DNA of 64,000 nt from Candidatus Magnetocorallium paracelense (GCA_029001845.1 JAREWP010000010.1:1-64000); one strand, 5' to 3'; counted from the stretch's first letter, positions 9,601-18,257 are shown. The notes: generated from the letters alone by a model not told the origin. A program made the numbers and translations.

Positions 9601-9779
9601 AGGAAAAAATAACGGTTATGGACTATAAAACAGGGAGTGAAAGATTGAATGCCTATGAAAGGCAGTTACGGCAATATATCAATGTTTTAAAAGAGATATA
9701 TCCCGATAAAGCGGTTGAAGGCGTTATTGCATTTATAGATATGAACAGAGGAAACCACAGATTGCACAGATTAAAATGA
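6651..9779 (+). CDS. addA: AddA-type UvrD-family helicase/nuclease
   Basis: 1042 residues. Superfamily 1A helicase motifs in order: Walker A ASAGSGKT (22-29), AITFSNNAAREMKER (Ia), DEFQDTS (about 379), GDTKQGIYGFRDAD (III), ETNYRS (IV), MTIHKSKGLGFPVV (V, about 738) and YVGFTRAK (VI). A C-terminal RecB-type PD-(D/E)xK nuclease follows, with RMDRVI, VMDYKTG (about 989) and QLRQY. Together with the next gene it should resect double-strand breaks for RecA. The next gene overlaps it by four bases (ATGA). No Shine-Dalgarno is seen; a TATTAT hexamer lies seven bases before the ATG, so the mRNA may be leaderless. Confidence 0.85.
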   Translation: MPDRILEKDSDVHLPACILLKASAGSGKTHTLTKRFVQFLLSKRIDKNNLRNILAITFSNNAAREMKERTLGWLKEIYFGDPETLNQIEEVVSQRRENLKEEAERLIDTILDNYTDFQVKTIDSYMTSIFKASAIEFGYTPDFEITLTNKRLITYAFDLFLRDVREGSYKAELMEKVTKTIIRENRKGDSAFLWNPANNILSELETIYKKLTTTGKRVVMDDFSSDLKSIKERIREKTENLDAFVENSGLERNSKCTLPKILGFVRGDRFPEILDLGVKSVPVKKVKKKDIASLYDSIVSDWMELTALIGEYVTYFALTFYYPYLKVYKEFEETIERVNRQQSTVYIGDINRNIKKYLDEETAPDIYFRIGETIYHYLIDEFQDTSPVQWTNMFLLVENSLSQGGSLFAVGDTKQGIYGFRDADYRIMKELEKENRFLSAEIQVKELETNYRSLERIIEFNDKVFKERLSSTDYKDLGDRSGLTDFIQKVRKGKEGLGYSEVTILPKDRENLPERRKILELTEELTQRGYNLGDIAILTSDNDTVVQVSEWLNEGGRQFISYSSLDVRIRRITGEIVSLLKFLDSPVDDLSFMTFCTGLILKRSLKRDFDISEEDCDRTVHEFLFNNRESEDRPFYIAFQREFPHYWSRYFSMLFKESGYLPLYDLAVNIFNTFDLFETFTGKDSEEATLVKILEIIKNFEDTGKNSLRDFILYALDEDSGDSEWNIDAPERSNAVQVMTIHKSKGLGFPVVILLLYGEKHFRPGYFLLDDDDGVRLLKLTGKMAAFDPLFRNIRLNDIYGEEEAKYKVNGLNSLYVGFTRAKSEIYVIGVKGERESKPFTLLPDEEFAPAEKPLEVFKEVIGEGEVAPIYHCNKKIEHTFEKRESIHFMERGRGDFIHSVLCHILFTGGNIKHDLRDIIETLNRVKGEDYPVSKIADLLKSFFKREEIREYFLEKEGRVVMNEEEFLDSRGNLYRMDRVIKDKEKITVMDYKTGSERLNAYERQLRQYINVLKEIYPDKAVEGVIAFIDMNRGNHRLHRLK

Positions 9780-12640
9780 TGGTGAGTGCTTTTTTCATAA
9801 GCAGTAAAACCAATCTTATAGCCAGGACGCTCTCTTGTCTGCCGGAAAAGAGGCGTGACTACTCTTCTTATATCGTGGTATTCCCGGGGAAAAGGCCCTC
9901 TCATTTTATCAGAAAGGCGCTGGCCGGCAGGGAGCGACAAAGCGTCATTCCTCCAAGGATTTTTTCCATGGACGAGTTCGTGGACTTTGTTTGCGAAGGA
10001 GTTCTGAAGGTCGTTACCAGAAAAATAGGAGCCATTGACAGTGTCGCTTTTTTGTATGACATACATAGGGAAATCGATAATTCTTTTGGCGGCGATCATT
10101 TTATGACAGCAGACTCCTTTATCCCGCTGGGAATGAAGATGTTCGGTGATCTGGAAGAACTTTGTATAGAGGGGATTGCACCGGGCTCCGTGAAAGGTAT
10201 CGAACATATGGCATTGGATTTTCAGCCTGAACAGTCCTTACAAAACCTCCGGTCCCTTGCCTCTTTTTACGACAGTTTTTATAAACGCCTGAGCGCCGGA
10301 AATTGTTCGACCAGGTCGTCACGATACAGGATTGTTTCGGAGAATATCCATGAATGCGACTTAACAGGTTACGATAAGATCATATTCGCCGGTTTCTTCG
10401 CCTTAACCGGGGCGGAGAAGAAGATATTCAAAGGTCTCATGGATATTGATAACACTCTCTTTCTTTTTCAACAGGGCAGGGGAATAGAGAGGATGCTGAA
10501 AGAGCTCGCCCTTTCTCCTGTTCGGGAAAAGGATGATACCGACAGTGCGGCGCCGGAAATAAAATTCATAAAAAGCCCCGATACACATGGCCAGACTCTC
10601 GCCCTTAGTAAGATTCTTGTGGACGATATGAAAGAGAGCATCCTCTATGATGAAAGAACTCTGATCATGATCCCGTCGTCGGACACACTCTTTCCACTGG
10701 TCCATCAGAGCCTCTCTCTCCTTGGAAAGGAGAATTATAACATCTCTATCGGTTATCCCCTTTACAGAACTCCTGTTTACAGCTTTTTAAACCACTTAAT
10801 GGAATTGATCGTATCTATGGAGGGAGGTCGGATATATCTTCCCGATTATTTGAAATTTGTATTGCACCCCTACACTAAGAATATATTCTACAACGGCAAT
10901 GCGAGCATTACAAGAATCGTCTTTCATACAATAGAGGAAATACTTCTGGAAACAAGGACAAAGACCTTCCTCACATTGGAAGATATTGAAGAGGACAATA
11001 CTATTTTAGACGCCATCTTTACCAGATTGCGAGGCGTCAGGGAGTTTAAAAGGGTAGTCTCGAGCAGGGAGGCTCTTAAAAAGCATCTTACAGATATCCA
11101 TTCAGGAACAATAAGAAAATTTTTAAAATTTAAAGATATAAGCGATTTTGCAGTAAAAGGAATCGAGGTGCTGTCATTTATCTACGATCATAGTACGGCT
11201 CCCTTACATCCCTATTTTCATCCATTTACGGAAAACTTTATCAAATCCCTGCACACTCTATCCAAATCGCTTGTTGGCGATATCTCCTTTAATGAAAGGA
11301 GGGGTTATTTTAATCTGGCGCGGAGGTATTTAATGACCTGCCATACACCCTTTGAAGGTCTGCCGGTAAGGGGCGTACAGGTTCTTGGTTTTTTAGAGAC
11401 CAGAAATCTCTCTTTTGACAGGGTGTTTATCCTGGATTCCAATGAGGGAGTGCTCCCGGCAGTGAGGAAGGAGGATACTTTGATCCCCCTGATGGCAAGG
11501 AATTATCTGGGTCTGCCTGACTATTCCCAAATGGAGAGTGTAACGGAATACTACCTTGGCAACCTTATTGAGGGGGCAAAGGAGGTGCGCCTCTTTTTTA
11601 TTGAAAAGGATAAAAAGGAAAAGAGCAGATTTATCGAAAAAATGATATGGGCCAGGCAAAAGAAGGAGGGAGAGCGGGACGAAACCGGATATATTCAAAC
11701 GATCGAATATTCTGTCAGTCTTACCAGAGAGACGCCAAAACCGGTTGGAAAGAGCAACCATGTTGTGAAGTTTCTCAGGGAGTTCAAATTCAGCGCATCT
11801 TCGTTGGATACATATCTGAGATGTCCCCTCCATTTCTATTACAGATATGTGCTGAATATACAGGAAAAGGCCGAGCTGACCGGAGATATCGAAGTGAGCG
11901 AAATCGGTAGTTTTGTCCACGATGTGCTTAAGAACTACTTTGAAGAGTATGTAAACAGAGGGCTCCTTACGATCGGAGATATAAGTAATAATCGATTGAT
12001 GGTTGTAACCGACTCTCTGTTTAAGGAGACGTATGGTGATGATGTTACAGGAGCGGCATGGCTTTTAAAACATCAGATAAAGACCCATTTAAAGGAGTTT
12101 TTTCAATTCTATCAGAGACCTTTGGTAAAAGATTTGGATGTGGAAATTAAAGGAATTGAAGAGAGAATAGAAGTGAAGGCAGGGCACGGAAAAAACGATT
12201 TTCATCTTAAAGGATTTCTGGACAGAGTGGAGACGCGCAACGGCAGGCTTGTCATCGTTGATTATAAGACCTCTGCAGATAAAAAAAAGTATTCCATTGA
12301 CTTTAAAAAGCTCTCGCTCAATGACAGAGACACATGGGAAAAGTGCGTGAAAACTTTGCAACTGCCATTTTATATGCTTCTGTACTCGAAAAAGTATAAA
12401 AAAGACGTTAAAGATATAGATGCCATGTTTCTTTTAACCGGTCAATCCGCCATAAGCAGGGAGATTGAGCATTCCTTTAGCCCGGCGATATTGGAAATTT
12501 CGGAAAGATATGACATTATGGAAGAGATTATATTCAAACTGTTGGAAGAAATCATAGATGTTGATAAAGAATTCGAGCCGACTGTAAACAGAAAGGTGAA
12601 TTGTAAGTATTGCGAATTTATCAATGTATGCGGTCAGTGA
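9776..12640 (+). CDS. addB: AddB/RexB-type nuclease subunit
   Basis: 954 residues. The N-terminal half matches the inactivated helicase fold of AddB: it has no Walker A motif but keeps an ILDSNEGVLP-type segment near residue 556. The C-terminal nuclease has SSLDTYLRCPLHFYYRY (Cys683), VIVDYKTS (Asp829, Lys831) and a terminal C943-x2-C946-x5-C952. Those four cysteines form the 4Fe-4S staple known in AddB. The start overlaps addA by ATGA, implying translational coupling. The missing ATP site resembles RexB and the second-class AddB of many Gram-negatives. Confidence 0.85.
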   Translation: MMVSAFFISSKTNLIARTLSCLPEKRRDYSSYIVVFPGKRPSHFIRKALAGRERQSVIPPRIFSMDEFVDFVCEGVLKVVTRKIGAIDSVAFLYDIHREIDNSFGGDHFMTADSFIPLGMKMFGDLEELCIEGIAPGSVKGIEHMALDFQPEQSLQNLRSLASFYDSFYKRLSAGNCSTRSSRYRIVSENIHECDLTGYDKIIFAGFFALTGAEKKIFKGLMDIDNTLFLFQQGRGIERMLKELALSPVREKDDTDSAAPEIKFIKSPDTHGQTLALSKILVDDMKESILYDERTLIMIPSSDTLFPLVHQSLSLLGKENYNISIGYPLYRTPVYSFLNHLMELIVSMEGGRIYLPDYLKFVLHPYTKNIFYNGNASITRIVFHTIEEILLETRTKTFLTLEDIEEDNTILDAIFTRLRGVREFKRVVSSREALKKHLTDIHSGTIRKFLKFKDISDFAVKGIEVLSFIYDHSTAPLHPYFHPFTENFIKSLHTLSKSLVGDISFNERRGYFNLARRYLMTCHTPFEGLPVRGVQVLGFLETRNLSFDRVFILDSNEGVLPAVRKEDTLIPLMARNYLGLPDYSQMESVTEYYLGNLIEGAKEVRLFFIEKDKKEKSRFIEKMIWARQKKEGERDETGYIQTIEYSVSLTRETPKPVGKSNHVVKFLREFKFSASSLDTYLRCPLHFYYRYVLNIQEKAELTGDIEVSEIGSFVHDVLKNYFEEYVNRGLLTIGDISNNRLMVVTDSLFKETYGDDVTGAAWLLKHQIKTHLKEFFQFYQRPLVKDLDVEIKGIEERIEVKAGHGKNDFHLKGFLDRVETRNGRLVIVDYKTSADKKKYSIDFKKLSLNDRDTWEKCVKTLQLPFYMLLYSKKYKKDVKDIDAMFLLTGQSAISREIEHSFSPAILEISERYDIMEEIIFKLLEEIIDVDKEFEPTVNRKVNCKYCEFINVCGQ

Positions 12641-12701
12641 TGAGTCTGAAACAATTCAGCTATACCTGAGATTTGTTCCGAAAACAGACGAATGCGTACC
12701 G

Positions 12702-12787
12702 GAAGGAGCAGTGATGTCCTGCCAAAACAAGCTGAAACTCGTAAACTCAAACACCACTTTGTTTTGGCAGGACATCACTGCTCCTTC
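12702..12787. terminator. 29-bp perfect hairpin after addB
   Basis: Arms 12702-12730 and 12759-12787 are perfectly complementary over 29 bp (one arm begins GAAGGAGCAGTGATGTCCTG), with a 28-base loop. It lies 61 bases after the addB stop. No T-run follows, so it would end or protect the addAB transcript only as a structure; it may be a repeat element. Confidence 0.55.
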
Positions 12788-12792
12788 TAACG

Positions 12793-12827
12793 ATTTTCAT
12801 GCTTTGTGGTGAATCGGAGGTTCATGG
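12793..12827 (-). repeat. E repeat, copy 2 (35 bp)
   Basis: Inverted copy of 5864-5898 with one mismatch (GATT for GGTT in the middle). It directly follows the 29-bp hairpin. Confidence 0.6.
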
Positions 12828-12884
12828 GCTTTTATTCTCACACAAAGTCACAAAGAAGGCAAACAAGAAAAGTTATCTAAAAAA

Positions 12885-13022
12885 AGCATTTAGCAGTCAG
12901 CTCTTTAATCGCAACACTTTATGGTTCAAAACAGATTCACCCGTAAGGTAAAGCTTATTATTGGCATAACATCAATTCTTTACTTAGCTGAAGGCTGACC
13001 GCTGATAGCTGACGGCTGTTTT
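12885..13022 (+). repeat. A-family dispersed repeat, copy 3
   Basis: About 138 bases, inverted relative to copies 1, 2 and 4, which places it in the same orientation relative to the gene upstream (addB). Shares the AATCGCAACACTTTATGGTT middle and the TTCACC hairpin. Confidence 0.75.
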
Positions 13023-13077
13023 TAGTTATAACTTTGCGTCTTACTGTGAGTTATTTATATTGAAGGTGAAAAGGGAA

Positions 13078-13457
13078 ATGGATTTTTCAAAGAATTATAT
13101 CGATATGTGTGAAAAGGCCGAGGAACTTCAGAATATTTGGACCGTTACATTCGGCGACTATTATTTGGACAAGAGCGCGACATACAGAAATTCCTTGGGC
13201 GACAGTGAAGGGGGGCTTGAAATGGCTACCGAAAGAAAAAGTTCTTATGGCTTCCCAGGCAGGATCAGCTTCAGGATATGGCAGGCAATTACGGTGAGCT
13301 TATAGAAAAACTAAAGGCTTCGGGAGAGGAGATGAGTCGTTACGACTCCTTTGAGCAGTTTTGGCTTGCTTTGTTGATGAGTAAAAAATATAATAAGAGT
13401 TGGAAGGAGGCGCATTGGGTCAAAGGCGAGGACATTGCAGGGGCAGGACCGGATTAA
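13078..13457 (+). pseudogene. Small hypothetical protein with one frameshift
   Basis: A first frame from ATG 13078 (MDFSKNYIDMCEKAEELQ, then IWTVTFGDYYLDKS) runs to about 13232. The protein then continues in the -1 frame as FLWLPRQDQLQDMAGNY, then FEQFWLALLMSKKYNKSWKEA, to the TAA at 13455. The switch lies at a run of five A at 13231-13235; one extra A would restore a ~126-residue protein. The WLPRQDQLQ...FEQFWLA pattern resembles small phage-associated hypotheticals. Frameshifted pseudogene, sequencing error and programmed slippage are all possible. Confidence 0.6.
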
Positions 13458-13515
13458 ACAGAAACAGTAAGTTCACTTGAGAACACCTGACTCCATGCTA
13501 CTAAATCGTTATCAT

Positions 13516-14505
13516 CTACACTGACAACTCCTCGTAATGTAACGATTTCCAGTCAGAGAAGCCGAGACCTCTCTGTTCGGCCATTTTTATGTAAGGGACT
13601 TCATCGACAGAGAGATTCAAAAATCTCAGGCAATAGGAGTCAAGAGCTACCTGATCGAGTCCCGCGACTATTGTGTTTTCTACAGATACGTCGGATAAAC
13701 TGCCGCCGGTCGGCCCGTTTCGCACTAAGACCCTGACTGCATCGACAATCGTTAAACTAGGCTTCAGGGCGGCGGCAAGGTCGACAATGGACTTATCGAT
13801 TTCCTGATGGAGCATGTTTCTTTGACCTCCTAAAACGCCGTACCAGTTTTTCATGGCAATCGTACACTTGCTGAGAGAGTGGTTTTTAACTACCGGAATA
13901 TTTATGACCTTATCCACTTCGTGATAAAAGCTGCAAACAGGGCGAACCTTAAGAATGTCGCCGCCAAGATCAGTGCTGACAAAATCGCCGTTGCCTGCAT
14001 ATTTTATCGTACCTCCTGCTGTCTCGACGCTCTTTTTTATTCCGGACCTCGAAAAAGACCTTACCGGGTCGTTAAAGGAAACGTCAGTTACCCACACATC
14101 TCCTGCTCCGGCCTCTCGACAGAGCTTCACTACTGAGGCAACGATTTCGGGATTGGTATTGGCAGCCTGCTCGGGCTGCCTGTCCCAGGCGACATTGGGT
14201 TTAATCAACACCCTTTCACCTGGAGTTACAAACCTTGAAATACCGCCAAGCTTGTGCACAGCGGCCCTGACCATCTTCTCTGCATCATTTCCCCTGACTA
14301 TGGCCAGTTTGTTATAAGCCGTGGAATTTTCGATTCGATAATCTTTAAGAGTAAAGATTTTTTCTTCTCTCTTTCGCACAGGTGTATTTTCGTAAAATAA
14401 CCATCCCCAAAGCCCTGCTCCAAGGGCGAGGCTGCCGGCGCCGGCTGTTTTTAAAAGGAACTTACGCCTGTCCATTATTTCTCTGTCGTTATATTTTGAA
14501 GTCAT
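13516..14505 (-). CDS. DUF362-family protein with Tat signal
   Basis: Up to 329 residues. A twin-arginine signal (DRRKFLLKTAGAGSLALGAG) begins ten residues after the first ATG, so the start at 14475 (MDRRKF) is as likely. The body is a DUF362 domain: GERVLIKPNVAWDR, VTDVSFNDP, INIPVVKNHSLSKCTIAMKNWYGVLGG, ATIVDA-type segments. No ferredoxin-like cluster domain is present. DUF362 proteins are periplasmic or cytoplasmic proteins of unsettled function, often iron-sulfur related. It stands alone, with no close partner. Confidence 0.8.
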   Translation of the reverse strand: MTSKYNDREIMDRRKFLLKTAGAGSLALGAGLWGWLFYENTPVRKREEKIFTLKDYRIENSTAYNKLAIVRGNDAEKMVRAAVHKLGGISRFVTPGERVLIKPNVAWDRQPEQAANTNPEIVASVVKLCREAGAGDVWVTDVSFNDPVRSFSRSGIKKSVETAGGTIKYAGNGDFVSTDLGGDILKVRPVCSFYHEVDKVINIPVVKNHSLSKCTIAMKNWYGVLGGQRNMLHQEIDKSIVDLAAALKPSLTIVDAVRVLVRNGPTGGSLSDVSVENTIVAGLDQVALDSYCLRFLNLSVDEVPYIKMAEQRGLGFSDWKSLHYEELSV

Positions 14506-14579
14506 CTTTAACAGATACCTTTTTCTACAATTAAGAAATTCAGAAGTCAGTCGTCGAGTTCTAAATCCCTCTGTTTTTA

Positions 14580-14708
14580 TTTATAATATACCAATGTCAT
14601 TAACTTAAGGAGCAAAGCACCATCCGCCTTCATCGGCTAAACTCGAAGGCTCCGCTTCCGTCGGAAGGTGCTTCACCCCTTAAGTGAATGGTATTTTATA
14701 ATATACCA
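14580..14708. mobile_element. C-family palindromic element with direct-repeat flanks
   Basis: An imperfect palindrome, TGTCATTAACTTAAGGAGCA at the left against CCTTAAGTGAATGGTAT at the right. It is bracketed by identical 14-bp direct repeats TTTATAATATACCA (14580-14593 and 14695-14708). The direct repeats may be a target-site duplication. A partial inverted copy lies at 16704-16782 and a short derivative at 27321-27365. Confidence 0.6.
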
Positions 14709-14731
14709 TAACACCCCTATGTTATAATTAA

Positions 14732-15787
14732 TTGTCCATTAAGAGCCGATATTATGAAACTGCCAATAGGTTTGAGCGATTTTTGAAAATTGAGAGAGGG
14801 AGGATTTTTTTTTCCGATAAATCGCTTTTTATTGAGGAGATTATTAGCTCCGGGGCTGAAATAATCCTCCTGCCCAGGCCCAGGCGTTTTGGAAAGACTC
14901 TGAATCTGAGCATGGTGCGATACTTTTTCGAGTATAGTGAAGGGGAAGAGAGGGAGAAGAGGGAAAGACTATTTCAAGGACTTGCCATCGAGAGAAGCGT
15001 AGAGTTTAAAAAGCATTTGTGTAAGTATCCCTTTATTTATATTACCTTTAAAGACATTAAAGAAAGGGATATGGATACTGCCCTTGCAAAGATAAAGATG
15101 CTGATAAGTGAAGAGGTTGATAACCACTATGGCGAAGAAACGCTTCAAAAGATAAGACCCAAACAGAGAAGTGACATCGAGAAGATATTGTGGGAGGAGG
15201 GTGATATTTCTCTCTATGAAAACTCCTTAAGGATATTAAGCGAACTATTGGCTCAAAGATACGGCATAAATCCGGTAATACTGATAGACGAAAACGATAC
15301 GCCCGTACACTCGGCCCGGGTGAGCGGTTATTACAGGGAAATGATTGATTTCATGAGAGGATTGCTGAGTGAAACATTTAAGGACAATCCCTTATTGTAT
15401 AAAGGAGTGGTAACGGGAATTCTGAGAGTTGCAAAGGAGAGTATATTTAGCGGACTGAATAATCTCGGAGTATACACGATTCTGGATAAAAAATTTTCCG
15501 ACAAATTCGGTTTTACCGAGGAAGAGGTAGAGAGCCTCTTATTTCAGTACGGAGTTGAAGATAGTTTTAATGAGGCGAATCACTGGTATAAGGGGTATAA
15601 CTTTGGGGGAACGATAATTTTCAACCCCTGGTCGATCATCAACTATGCAGACAGGAGAGTGGCAAAACACTACTGGGCGAACACTTCGTCGAACGAACTA
15701 ATCGGTGAGCTGATAAGAGAGGGCTCGTCAGGTTTGAGGCTTTTCTTTTTCATATTCGATTATTCTTTTTATCCCTTCTTCAAGTGA
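14732..15787 (+). pseudogene. Truncated AAA-ATPase-like protein (PF09820 type)
   Basis: The long frame (351 codons) has LLPRPRRFGKTLNLSM, the family's Walker A-like motif, ILIDENDTP (Walker B-like) and VTGILRVAKESIFSGLNN. Two defects are visible. First, ATG 14754 starts MKLPIGLSDF, the family's true N-terminus, in another frame that stops after ten codons; one T lost from the T-run at 14780-14784 explains this. Second, family members run to about 520-560 residues and end in a PD-(D/E)xK domain (DUF1703), whereas here homology ends near GELIREGSS and the frame runs into the 3' end of the epimerase. Non-functional remnant. Confidence 0.75.
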
Positions 15788-16690
15788 GGTTTTAGGGGTC
15801 CATTGAGTTGTTTTATTTAGCATATATACATCGGCCCGGTTTGACTCAAAGGCCTCTTTATCGCCCATATCGTTAATTGTTACATGTAACTCCTTTTTTA
15901 AAATTTCCACGACATCCCGCACTGCACGGTCCAGGCCGGAAGCCAGGTTTATCGGGCCGTCGGCCTTTTCGCTGTATGCGCATCTCAGCAGCCCTTCTGC
16001 TACATCGCCGGCGAATATGTAATCGAAACGGTTGTTGCCGTTATAAACTTCTATTTCTTTGCCTGCCAGTGCAAGCCGCACCCATCTGGAGATAACATCT
16101 TTGGACCCTCTGCCGTAGACACGGAAAATTCTGGAATTAATGATACTCAGGGGATGTTCATTGAATTTACTCAGAAACTCCAGTTCCTTTTCACTATAAT
16201 ATTTTGCAGCGCCTACGAGATTACGAGGTTCGATCATATCATCCTCTTTCAGGCTGTATGGTTTATCCGGTAGAATTTGTGAAAGGTAGAGGGATGGCGA
16301 ATATACGAGATAGCTCGATGCAAAAACAAATGTTTTTAAATGGGGCAACTTAAATGCGCTGTTAATAATTCTGTGACTCACTATGATGTTGTCCCTCCAG
16401 TTGATATCCCAAAAGGAAGGTGATTCCAGCGAGCGTTCAAAGGCTGCGGCCAGGTGAAAGATAGCATGGGGGTTGAATTGCTTTATGTATTTTTCATATA
16501 AATAGTCTTCGTGCTCCTTGGCAATATCCTGCTGTATGGCGGTTATTTTATCGGTTATCTCTTTGGGATGGGGCTCTCTGTCAATGGACATAATTTCCGC
16601 TTTGATGTCAATAAGACGTTTCAAGAGTTCGCGGCCGATTACGCCGGCGCCTCCGGTTACGAGGATTCTCTTGTTCGATAGTGGATTCAT
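15728..16690 (-). CDS. NAD-dependent epimerase/dehydratase (SDR)
   Basis: 320 residues. Rossmann start ILVTGGAGVIGREL (GxxGxxG, 9-22), an Asp/Glu-type beta2 end (SIDREPH), FHLAAAFERS, the SSYLVYSP segment, and catalytic YxxxK in AKYYSEKE. Extended SDR enzymes of this kind act on nucleotide sugars, for example UDP-glucose 4-epimerase; the substrate cannot be told. Its 3' end overlaps the truncated AAA-ATPase by 60 bases, convergently. A C-family repeat abuts its 5' side, so its native promoter may be displaced. Confidence 0.85.
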   Translation of the reverse strand: MNPLSNKRILVTGGAGVIGRELLKRLIDIKAEIMSIDREPHPKEITDKITAIQQDIAKEHEDYLYEKYIKQFNPHAIFHLAAAFERSLESPSFWDINWRDNIIVSHRIINSAFKLPHLKTFVFASSYLVYSPSLYLSQILPDKPYSLKEDDMIEPRNLVGAAKYYSEKELEFLSKFNEHPLSIINSRIFRVYGRGSKDVISRWVRLALAGKEIEVYNGNNRFDYIFAGDVAEGLLRCAYSEKADGPINLASGLDRAVRDVVEILKKELHVTINDMGDKEAFESNRADVYMLNKTTQWTPKTSLEEGIKRIIEYEKEKPQT

Positions 16691-16703
16691 TTTAGTAGAA
16701 TAT

Positions 16704-16782
16704 TTTCTCCGCCGGAAGCGGCGCCTTCGAGTTTAGCCGGTGAAGGCGGAAAGTGCTTTGCTCCTTAAGTTAATAACATTGA
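16704..16782. repeat. C-family element, inverted partial copy
   Basis: On the minus strand it reads TGTTATTAACTTAAGGAGCA, then AAAGCAC, CGCCTTCACCGGCTAAACTC and GAAGGCGCCGCTTCCG, closely matching 14594-14663. The far half is missing; it ends about 14 bases before the epimerase start. Inverted relative to 14580-14708. Confidence 0.6.
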
Positions 16783-16862
16783 TATTAACATATTAAAACG
16801 GTTTATGGCTTAATAAGAGAGAAAACAATAACAAGCCTGAATAGTGCCTGTAATTCGTTCAT

Positions 16863-16891
16863 TTGACAATACACAATAAATCCTATATACT
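16863..16891 (+). promoter_or_regulatory. Strong sigma-70 promoter, leaderless start
   Basis: TTGACA (16863-16868), a 17-base spacer and TATACT (16886-16891). The ATG of the coiled-coil gene lies seven bases after the -10 hexamer, so transcription would begin at or next to the start codon. Confidence 0.7.
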
Positions 16892-16897
16892 ATAAAC

Positions 16898-17275
16898 ATG
16901 ACTGATAAACCCCTAACAAAAGAAGACCTTATGGAGGCCCTCAATCAGGTCATTCCCCCGCTTGCCAAGGAAGTCGGGGAAATTAAGGACAGACTTGGAA
17001 ATATTGAAAGAGAGCTTGCCAGGGAAGTTGGAGAAGTTAAAGCTGAACTCACTAAGGAAGCTGGAGAAGTTAAAGCTGAACTTGCCAAGAAAGTTGGAGA
17101 AATTAAAGCCGAACTCGCTAAAAAACCTGACAGAGATGAAGTTGTTGAGATTGTTAAACGCGAAACAGCCAGGTTCCCTGATCGCAAAGAAGTACGCCAG
17201 ATCGTAAGAGAAGAAGTTCACAACGCCATATCCACTGAAACCTTCCGTCTGATTCCTGAAAAGGAAATTGTCTGA
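16898..17275 (+). CDS. Small coiled-coil protein
   Basis: 125 residues. After MTDKPLTKEDLMEALNQV comes a repeating 11-residue pattern of the kind LAKEVGEIKAE (about residues 23-76), predicting one long coiled coil, then a charged tail. No catalytic motif. MTDKPLTKEDL heads many small bacterial coiled-coil ORFs of unknown role. No Shine-Dalgarno precedes the ATG; the promoter position implies a leaderless mRNA. A second ATG at 16931 with AGAAGA upstream is an alternative start. Confidence 0.7.
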   Translation: MTDKPLTKEDLMEALNQVIPPLAKEVGEIKDRLGNIERELAREVGEVKAELTKEAGEVKAELAKKVGEIKAELAKKPDRDEVVEIVKRETARFPDRKEVRQIVREEVHNAISTETFRLIPEKEIV

Positions 17276-17375
17276 CCACTCCACTTTGTTTTAGGTTTCC
17301 CTGCTTTTCCTCTCTTGAGAATTTTAATAAATGTTCCCTACCTGCTCACCTTGATGTGAACGGTTACTCCGTAAA

Positions 17376-17863
17376 CTAGTGGATGTACTTGAGACGGCCG
17401 CGATCATCCGATTCAAACAGATAGATGTCCCATTTTTTTGACCTTGAACGCATTCGTTCCAGTCGTTGAGCTACAATAAGGCGATTACCGTCTGTACGAA
17501 CATTGATCATACCGTATTTTGCAACAGACCGCTGTATAATGTTGAGATGCTTGTCCAGCCGCTCACTTGCTTTTTCCTTTTCTTCTTTGCTTGCCTCAGG
17601 ATCGTTCAGGATGGCTGTCTCTTTATCGATTTTCTCACGAAGTTCGACTCTTACACGATAGGGATGTTTAATGTCCTCGTTTCCTGATCTGGCAAGTTCT
17701 GTTGAGAAAATCAGCGGGCGGTCAGACCGACTGAATTTTCCAATAATCCCTAAGTAGCTACGTTAATAGATAGCTTTACGCGATCATATTCATCAAGATA
17801 GTTTACCGACAATTTTTTATCAAGTCTAATTTTACATGGCGCGCTTTCACCACAAATAATCAT
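17376..17863 (-). pseudogene. Frameshifted hypothetical gene
   Basis: From ATG 17863 the minus strand reads MIICGESAPCKIRLDKKLSV, then NYLDEYDRVKLSINVAT, before a TAG at about 17753. The next frame then continues without a break as YLGIIGKFSRSDRPLIFSTE, HPYRVRVELREKIDKE, KHLNIIQRSVAKYGMINVRT and SRSKKWDIYLFESDDRGRL, to TAG at 17376. Joined, the product is about 160 residues with normal amino-acid composition. I do not recognise the family. The break needs one base gained or two lost near 17760. Nothing around it indicates a function. Confidence 0.5.
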
Positions 17864-18257
17864 ATTGTATTAATATCCTGTTTTACCGGAGTTCCGTCGG
17901 CGCACCAACACTAGCCACAAATAGTGTAATTATAAAATATGTGATAAATAAAGTCAATAAAAATAAATTTATATTTTTATTATAAATTTGTTTTATTTTT
18001 TAGTATAAATCTGCAAAAGATGCACTTAAAAAGGTTAGAGGAAGGTGTGATAGTATTCGAATACACGCTGCTGACGATAAAATTGTAAAATAAATGTTCG
18101 AGGCTTTATAAATTAAGACTTTGAGTGTTAAATTATCATCGTAACAGTAATTTAATTACATGCTGTCAATCCTCAATCCTTGCCTGCTGTTGCTAAATAC
18201 TTCTATAAGCTGTTACCATTAGGTGTTTTCTACATGCCATACAACGTGGATCGTTTT

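Larger units (their letters stand above)
12641..13059. other. Nested repeat cluster downstream of addB
   Basis: About 420 bases without a gene. In order: a 29-bp hairpin (12702-12787), an E repeat (12793-12827), a CTCACACAAAGTCACAAAG half-repeat (12836-12854), an A-family repeat (12885-13022) and the complementary CTTTGCGTCTTACTGTGAG half (13030-13048). The A copy appears to have inserted into an older inverted repeat. Confidence 0.6.

Noticed and set aside
13231-13237. Programmed -1 frameshift
   Set aside because: The AGAAAAAG context is only partly slippery and no downstream stem was obvious; a lost A is the simpler explanation.
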